A stretch of 26,600 nucleotides of DNA from a virus, in the IMG/VR virus record IMGVR_UViG_3300044641_001164, positions 1 through 26,600 of that record; one strand, given 5' to 3'. A program made the translations under genes and the position numbers. The notes beneath the pieces are model-generated. The model saw only the letters and a program-made list of their open reading frames with translations, did no database searches and was not told where the DNA came from. This document shows positions 22,839-26,600 of this stretch, in pieces. Every line of letters starts with the position of its first letter. Position 1 is the first letter of the stretch.

Positions 22839-23474
22839 ATGGCATATAGTCGTGGTTCGTCAACTAACATCATCGTTGGAGCAGCAGCACTTTTCGTTGC
22901 AGATACAACACTATCAGCAAATACCCTAGAGGCATTTGACGGTACAGAGTCTTTTAGAGAGACACTTGCAGATGATTCAGGTTATACAAACGTAGGTTAC
23001 ACCATGAACGGTCTTGAATTGCAGTTCCAGCCTGACTTCGGCGAAGTACAGGTTGACCAGATTCTTGACGTTGCTAAACTTTATAAGCAGGGCATGCAGG
23101 TAAATCTTGCAACTGCTTTTGCTGAGGCTACACTAGAGAACCTTCTCTTGGCTTTGGCATTCAGCGATTCACAATTGACAGGTACAAAGTCAACATCTAA
23201 CGGACAGGTTCTTAACCTTTCTGCAGGTGAACTTGGCGAATGTCCAGTTGAGCGTGGTATCGTTGCAATCGGTCCTGGTACAGGTGATTGCGTAGACTCT
23301 GCAACAGTAGAGCGTGTCTATACAGCATACCGTGCACTCTCAATTGAGAATGTAACAGTATCTGCAAAGCGTGATGAGGCTTCAATGTTTGAAGTATCAT
23401 TCCGTCTCCTTCCAGAGGACACATCTGGTTCATACGGTAAGATCGTAGATCGTACTTTCGATCCAGCATCATAA
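22839..23474 (+). CDS. major tail tube protein
   Basis: A 211-residue tube subunit. Early strands (TNIIVGAAALFVAD) are followed by SFRETLADDSGYTNVGYTMNGLELQFQPDFGEVQVDQILD, a pattern typical of siphovirus tube proteins: a loop, then a beta-hairpin that builds the inner tube wall. A helix ATAFAEATLENLLLALAFS and a late strand MFEVSFRLLPEDT complete the fold. It is a single gene flanked by its own promoter and a strong terminator, with no sheath gene, which points to a non-contractile tail. Codons are strongly biased (mainly CGT for Arg), matching an abundant structural protein. It is followed by the tail chaperones and tape measure, the usual order. Confidence 0.87.
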   Translation: MAYSRGSSTNIIVGAAALFVADTTLSANTLEAFDGTESFRETLADDSGYTNVGYTMNGLELQFQPDFGEVQVDQILDVAKLYKQGMQVNLATAFAEATLENLLLALAFSDSQLTGTKSTSNGQVLNLSAGELGECPVERGIVAIGPGTGDCVDSATVERVYTAYRALSIENVTVSAKRDEASMFEVSFRLLPEDTSGSYGKIVDRTFDPAS

Positions 23475-23495
23475 TTTAAATAATTATACGACTTG

Positions 23496-23517
23496 GCCCA
23501 TCTCTTCGGAGGTGGGC
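23496..23517 (+). terminator. intrinsic terminator with C(TTCG)G loop
   Basis: A 9-bp stem (GCCCATCTC/GAGGTGGGC, one T-G pair) closed by a TTCG loop between C and G, the very stable UUCG tetraloop in RNA. It is followed by TTTGTTGTTTTA. It isolates the tail-tube transcript from the chaperone genes. Confidence 0.88.
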
Positions 23518-23529
23518 TTTGTTGTTTTA

Positions 23530-23538
23530 TGATAGAAT
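23530..23538 (+). promoter_or_regulatory. extended -10 promoter, leaderless start at 23548
   Basis: TGA TAGAAT, one base off the consensus, with 9 nt to the ATG at 23548, the same spacing as at 2968 and 16909. The in-frame ATG at 23542 is only 3 nt from the -10 box and would lie upstream of the expected transcript start. Confidence 0.62.
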
Positions 23539-23547
23539 AGAATGTCT

Positions 23548-24237
23548 ATGGCAACCACAGTATATAATAGTGATTTTATTACACTAGTAAATAATAAAAC
23601 AATTGAGATTACTCCACTTAAGATTAAATATCTTCGTGAGTTTATGGTTGCTTTTGATAAAATTAAAGGTGCACAAACTGACGATGAATCTATAGTTGTT
23701 CTTGTTGAGTGTGCAAGAATTTGTATGAAACAGTATTGTCCAGAAATATCATCTACTACTTTAGATGTAGAAAATAATGTAGACTTGCCAACAATATATA
23801 AAGTGCTAGAGGTTGCTGCAGGTATTAAGATAAATAAGTCATCTGAAGAACCAGTAAAAGAGCAAGCAGAAAAAGGAAATACTTGGGCTGATCTAGATCT
23901 TGCTAAGTTAGAAGCAGAGGTATTTTTGCTGGGAATTTGGAAAGACTATCAAGAACTAGAACTATCTTTATCTATGCCAGAGTTAATGGCAACGCTAGAT
24001 ATAAGCAGAGAGTTAGATTATTCAGAAAAAAAGTTTTTGGCTGCAATTCAGGGGGTAGATCTAGATGCCGAGTCTGGTAAAAAACGAGGGCAGCAAGAGT
24101 GGGAAGACATGAAGGCTAGAGTATTTAGCGGTGGTCAAACAAGTGATTCAAATGACGTATTATCTCTTCAAGGACCAAAGGCTAAGCAACTCGGGTTTGG
24201 TATTGGCATGGGACTAGATTACGAAAATCTAACATAA
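23548..24237 (+). CDS. long tail assembly chaperone (G-T-like, single frame)
   Basis: A 229-residue protein that joins, in one reading frame, the two parts usually linked by a programmed frameshift. Residues 1-~97 are the short-chaperone domain (PLKIKYLREFM, then ECARICMKQYCPE, VDLPTIYKVLEVAAG). Residues ~112-175 are the extension typical of the frameshifted half (LAKLEAEVFLLGIWKDYQE, then LPELMATLDI-like helix and KKFLAAIQGVDLD). The end is polar (KGKKRGQQEWEDMKARVF region). These proteins coat the tape measure while the tube polymerises. I chose the ATG at 23548 because it fits the leaderless spacing and gives the same MATTV start as its paralogue downstream. The gene sits between two promoters. 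Confidence 0.8.
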   Translation: MATTVYNSDFITLVNNKTIEITPLKIKYLREFMVAFDKIKGAQTDDESIVVLVECARICMKQYCPEISSTTLDVENNVDLPTIYKVLEVAAGIKINKSSEEPVKEQAEKGNTWADLDLAKLEAEVFLLGIWKDYQELELSLSMPELMATLDISRELDYSEKKFLAAIQGVDLDAESGKKRGQQEWEDMKARVFSGGQTSDSNDVLSLQGPKAKQLGFGIGMGLDYENLT

Positions 24238-24240
24238 AAA

Positions 24241-24273
24241 TAGGCTTGTTTGTGCTATAATTAAGGAAGCCTA
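24241..24273. repeat. inverted repeat bracketing the short-chaperone promoter
   Basis: A perfect 7-bp inverted repeat, TAGGCTT (24241-24247) and AAGCCTA (24267-24273), whose 19-nt interval contains the extended -10 box. A 10-nt palindrome CCTATATAGG (24270-24279) runs from its right arm into the ribosome site. It may be an operator or form a leader structure. Confidence 0.45.
24253..24261 (+). promoter_or_regulatory. extended -10 promoter for the short chaperone and tape measure
   Basis: TGC TATAAT, full consensus, giving a predicted start near 24268 and a ~19-nt leader with AGGAGG at 24277-24282, 4 nt before the ATG. There is no -35. Confidence 0.72.
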
Positions 24274-24286
24274 TATAGGAGGAAAA

Positions 24287-24619
24287 ATGGCAACAACAGT
24301 ACATGAGGGTAGAGAACTTATTCTTATGGATGGATCAAAGATTAGCGTTAGACCGCTTAAGATTTCTTTGCTTCGCCCATTTATGAGTAAGTTTGAAAAG
24401 GTAGCAGAGGTGGCAGAAGATAACGAAAAGTCAATGGCTCTTCTTATGGAATGCGTACAGATTGCTATGGAGCAATTCAGTCCAGAACTTGCAAAAGATA
24501 AGGATAAACTAGAAGACATTCTTGATCTTCCAACAGTTTATGAAATTATTGAAGCAGCCTCTGGAGTTAAACTATCAGATGCAAATGCTTTGTTAAACAC
24601 AGTACTTGCAAACAATTAA
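24287..24619 (+). CDS. short tail assembly chaperone (G-like paralogue)
   Basis: A 110-residue protein that aligns along its length with residues 1-97 of the gene before it, with about a third of residues identical and one single-residue shift. Shared blocks are MATTV, PLKI..LR.FM, EC..I.M.Q..PE and DLPT.Y..E.A.G.K. It has no extension and ends at TAA 24617-24619, 22 nt before the tape measure, so no downstream frame is available for a frameshift product. A consensus promoter and AGGAGG site suggest strong expression. It should supply the abundant short chaperone that coats the tape measure, with the upstream gene supplying the rarer long form. Confidence 0.8.
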   Translation: MATTVHEGRELILMDGSKISVRPLKISLLRPFMSKFEKVAEVAEDNEKSMALLMECVQIAMEQFSPELAKDKDKLEDILDLPTVYEIIEAASGVKLSDANALLNTVLANN

Positions 24620-24641
24620 ACAATAGAAAAGGTGCTAGTTA

Positions 24642-26600
24642 ATGGCTGACGTAAATGCTAATATTGGCGTACATATTGATGCGTCTGCAGCACTTGCGGA
24701 ACTAAAAAATCTACAGCGTCAACTAGCCACCTTTCATGCGTCCATCGCTAAGGGCAGTGCTGCTAGTGCTATGGCACAAAAGAATTTACAGACTAACCTC
24801 TTAAATTCTATAAATGCTACAGGACAGTTCACTGCCCAGATGGGCCTTGTTAGAACATCAACAGAATCATTTACTCATGCTCTAGAGAAAAATAAACTAG
24901 GCATGAAGGAGTACTTCCGATATGCTGGAGGTGCTACAAAAACTTTTGGTAGACTATTTAAATCAGAGTTTGACACCATTGAGCAGGTTGCTCAAGAGCG
25001 TGTAAAGAGGATGCAGACCCAGTTTATCAAGATGGGTCGTGATGCAAACGGTGCAATGAAGGCTATGGCAATTACGCCAAATGCACTAAACATGAAAGAC
25101 TTTGGAACACAAACTCAGATCGCAGCCCAGAAGCAAGCACTATTTAATCAGTTAGTTAGACAGGGTTCTACAAACCTTCTAAACTTTGGTAAGAACACTC
25201 AGTGGGCAGGTCGCCAGTTGATGGTTGGTTTTACAGTCCCTCTTGCATATCTTGGAACTGTTGCTTCAAAAACATTCATGGACTTAGAAAAACAAGCAAT
25301 TAGGTTTAGGCGTGTTTATGGTGATATGTTTACAACAACAGAAGATACCACCAAAGCACTTAAAGAGATTGAACTACTAGCACAAAGTTTTACTAAGTAT
25401 GGCGTTGCAGTAGTAGATACTATGGAGATGGCTGCAGATGCAGCAGCAATGGGTAAGACTGGTGCAGACTTAACCGCACAGGTTGCACAAGCAACTAGAC
25501 TTGCAGTCCTTGGTAGCGTAGAGCAGCAGCAAGCATTAGAGACAACGATATCACTAACAAACGCTTTTGGTGTAGCAGCAGAAGACTTAACTTCAAAGAT
25601 TGACTTCTTAAACTCAGTAGAAAACCAAACAGTTGTATCTATTGAAGATTTAACAATTGCGATTCCAAAGGCTGGTCCAGTTGTTCAGCAACTTGGTGGA
25701 GATGTAGAAGATCTTGCGTTCTTCCTCACAGCAATGAAGGAAGGTGGAATCAATGCATCCGAAGGAGCAAACGCACTTAAGTCTGGTCTTGCATCTTTAA
25801 TTAATCCAAGTAAGAAAGCCTCTGCATTCCTTGCTGATCTTGGTGTTAACATTAATGCCATTGTTGAAAATAACCAAGGAAACATTAGAGATACTGTTAT
25901 TGATTTTTCTAGAGCACTCGATACACTAGACCCTCTTAACCGTGCTCGTGCAATTGAGCAACTTTTTGGTAAGTTCCAGTTCTCACGTTTATCAACACTG
26001 TTTCAGAACGTAACAAAAGACGGAACACAGGCTGCTAGAGTTTTGCAACTTGCAACATCTTCTGTTGAAGAACTTGCTATATTGTCAGAAAGAGAATTAA
26101 AAGCAGTTGAAGATTCAGTTGGAACAAACTTTAAGGCAGCGGTAGAAGAACTTAAACTAACTCTTGCTCCAATTGGTAAGGAATTCTTAAAGGCTGTCAC
26201 TCCAATTATCAAGGTTGTTGGAGATGTTCTTGAAAAATTTAATGGACTTAGCGAAGGCACCAAAAAGTTTATTGTAGTAGCAACCGCTCTTGTAGGATTA
26301 ATTGGTCCTACACTTCTGATGACTTTTGGTTTGCTTGCTAACGGTGCAGCAAACATAATTAAACTATTCCTTGCTTTGCGTATGGGATTTATGAAACTTG
26401 GCGGGAACTCAAAGATACTTGCTGAACAAACCAACTACATGACAATGGAGCAGTTAGAAGCAGCAACTGTAGCAACATCACTTAATCAAGCACACACAAG
26501 ACTTACTCAATCCTTTAACGTAGAAACAGTAGCAGTTAAAGCATTACGTCAAGCATATGTAGAAGCAACTATTGCAGCAGCAAACTTTGCTAGATCAAAC
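24642..26600 (+). CDS. tape measure protein, N-terminal part
   Basis: The reading frame starts at ATG 24642 and stays open to the last base (653 codons, incomplete). The tape measure sets tail length and lies inside the tube. The first ~45 residues are MADVNANIGVHIDASAALAE, then a helix. Residues ~190-208 are hydrophobic (MVGFTVPLAYLG). Residues ~215-470 resemble the TP901-type tape-measure core (FMDLEKQAIRFRRVYGDM, then MEMAADAAAMGKTGADL, GGDVEDLAFFLTAMKEGG, LDPLNRARAIEQLFGKFQF). A second hydrophobic segment lies at ~543-570 (KFIVVATALVGLIGPTLLM). The rest is helical and Ala-rich. A weak AAAAGG lies about 10 nt upstream. It follows the two chaperones, the classical order. Confidence 0.9.
   Translation, partial: MADVNANIGVHIDASAALAELKNLQRQLATFHASIAKGSAASAMAQKNLQTNLLNSINATGQFTAQMGLVRTSTESFTHALEKNKLGMKEYFRYAGGATKTFGRLFKSEFDTIEQVAQERVKRMQTQFIKMGRDANGAMKAMAITPNALNMKDFGTQTQIAAQKQALFNQLVRQGSTNLLNFGKNTQWAGRQLMVGFTVPLAYLGTVASKTFMDLEKQAIRFRRVYGDMFTTTEDTTKALKEIELLAQSFTKYGVAVVDTMEMAADAAAMGKTGADLTAQVAQATRLAVLGSVEQQQALETTISLTNAFGVAAEDLTSKIDFLNSVENQTVVSIEDLTIAIPKAGPVVQQLGGDVEDLAFFLTAMKEGGINASEGANALKSGLASLINPSKKASAFLADLGVNINAIVENNQGNIRDTVIDFSRALDTLDPLNRARAIEQLFGKFQFSRLSTLFQNVTKDGTQAARVLQLATSSVEELAILSERELKAVEDSVGTNFKAAVEELKLTLAPIGKEFLKAVTPIIKVVGDVLEKFNGLSEGTKKFIVVATALVGLIGPTLLMTFGLLANGAANIIKLFLALRMGFMKLGGNSKILAEQTNYMTMEQLEAATVATSLNQAHTRLTQSFNVETVAVKALRQAYVEATIAAANFARSN

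Noticed and set aside
23548-24237. A possible slippery stretch (GAAAAAGG, near 23870) in the long chaperone gene that could give a truncated product after a -1 shift.
   Set aside because: The frame there is GAA|AAA|GGA, which does not fit the X XXY YYZ pattern, and any shift in such AT-rich DNA meets a stop quickly. A separate short paralogue already exists.

Overview
The window is a stretch of a low-GC, tailed double-stranded DNA phage genome. It has a siphovirus-type virion module: one tail-tube gene, no sheath, then paired tail-assembly chaperones and a tape-measure gene. A host among freshwater, low-GC actinobacteria is my best inference. It rests on the actinophage-like look of the tail chaperone and LamG-type tail protein, leaderless starts, and an adenosylcobalamin-dependent ribonucleotide reductase (RNR). 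No direct host marker is present.

Layout. 1-2233 (+): the tail of an unknown gene, two different 2-oxoglutarate/Fe(II) oxygenases and a short-chain dehydrogenase, ending at a bidirectional terminator. 2274-2825 (-): a secreted lysozyme/transglycosylase, the only minus-strand gene. 2968-9019 (+): small virion proteins and three fibre-type proteins that share N-terminal, C-terminal and internal repeat modules. 9180-11213: class II RNR behind a strong terminator and its own promoter. 11249-14878: a 1209-residue LamG-type tail protein. 14897-24619: the head-to-tail morphogenesis series, namely an unknown small gene, portal, protease with an in-frame nested scaffold, major capsid protein (MCP), a 71-residue copy of the MCP N-terminal arm, connector and neck genes, tail terminator, tail tube and two tail-chaperone paralogues. 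24642-26600: tape measure, running off the end. No terminase, integrase, tRNA or CRISPR is visible, and no stretch over 300 bases lacks a gene.

Expression. At almost every transcription-unit boundary there is an extended -10 promoter (TGN followed by TATAAT, TATACT or TAGAAT) with no recognisable -35. I count twelve. Five place the start codon 6-9 nt after the -10, so those mRNAs should be leaderless. The others have short leaders with Shine-Dalgarno sites. Two carry a 7-bp hairpin exactly where the transcript should begin.

The most unusual points are: (1) two separately promoted tail-chaperone paralogues, long and short, in place of the usual frameshift pair; (2) a free-standing MCP N-arm paralogue; (3) a scaffold nested in the protease gene, with a strong internal ribosome site inside a leaderless gene; (4) the repeated extended -10 promoter set.
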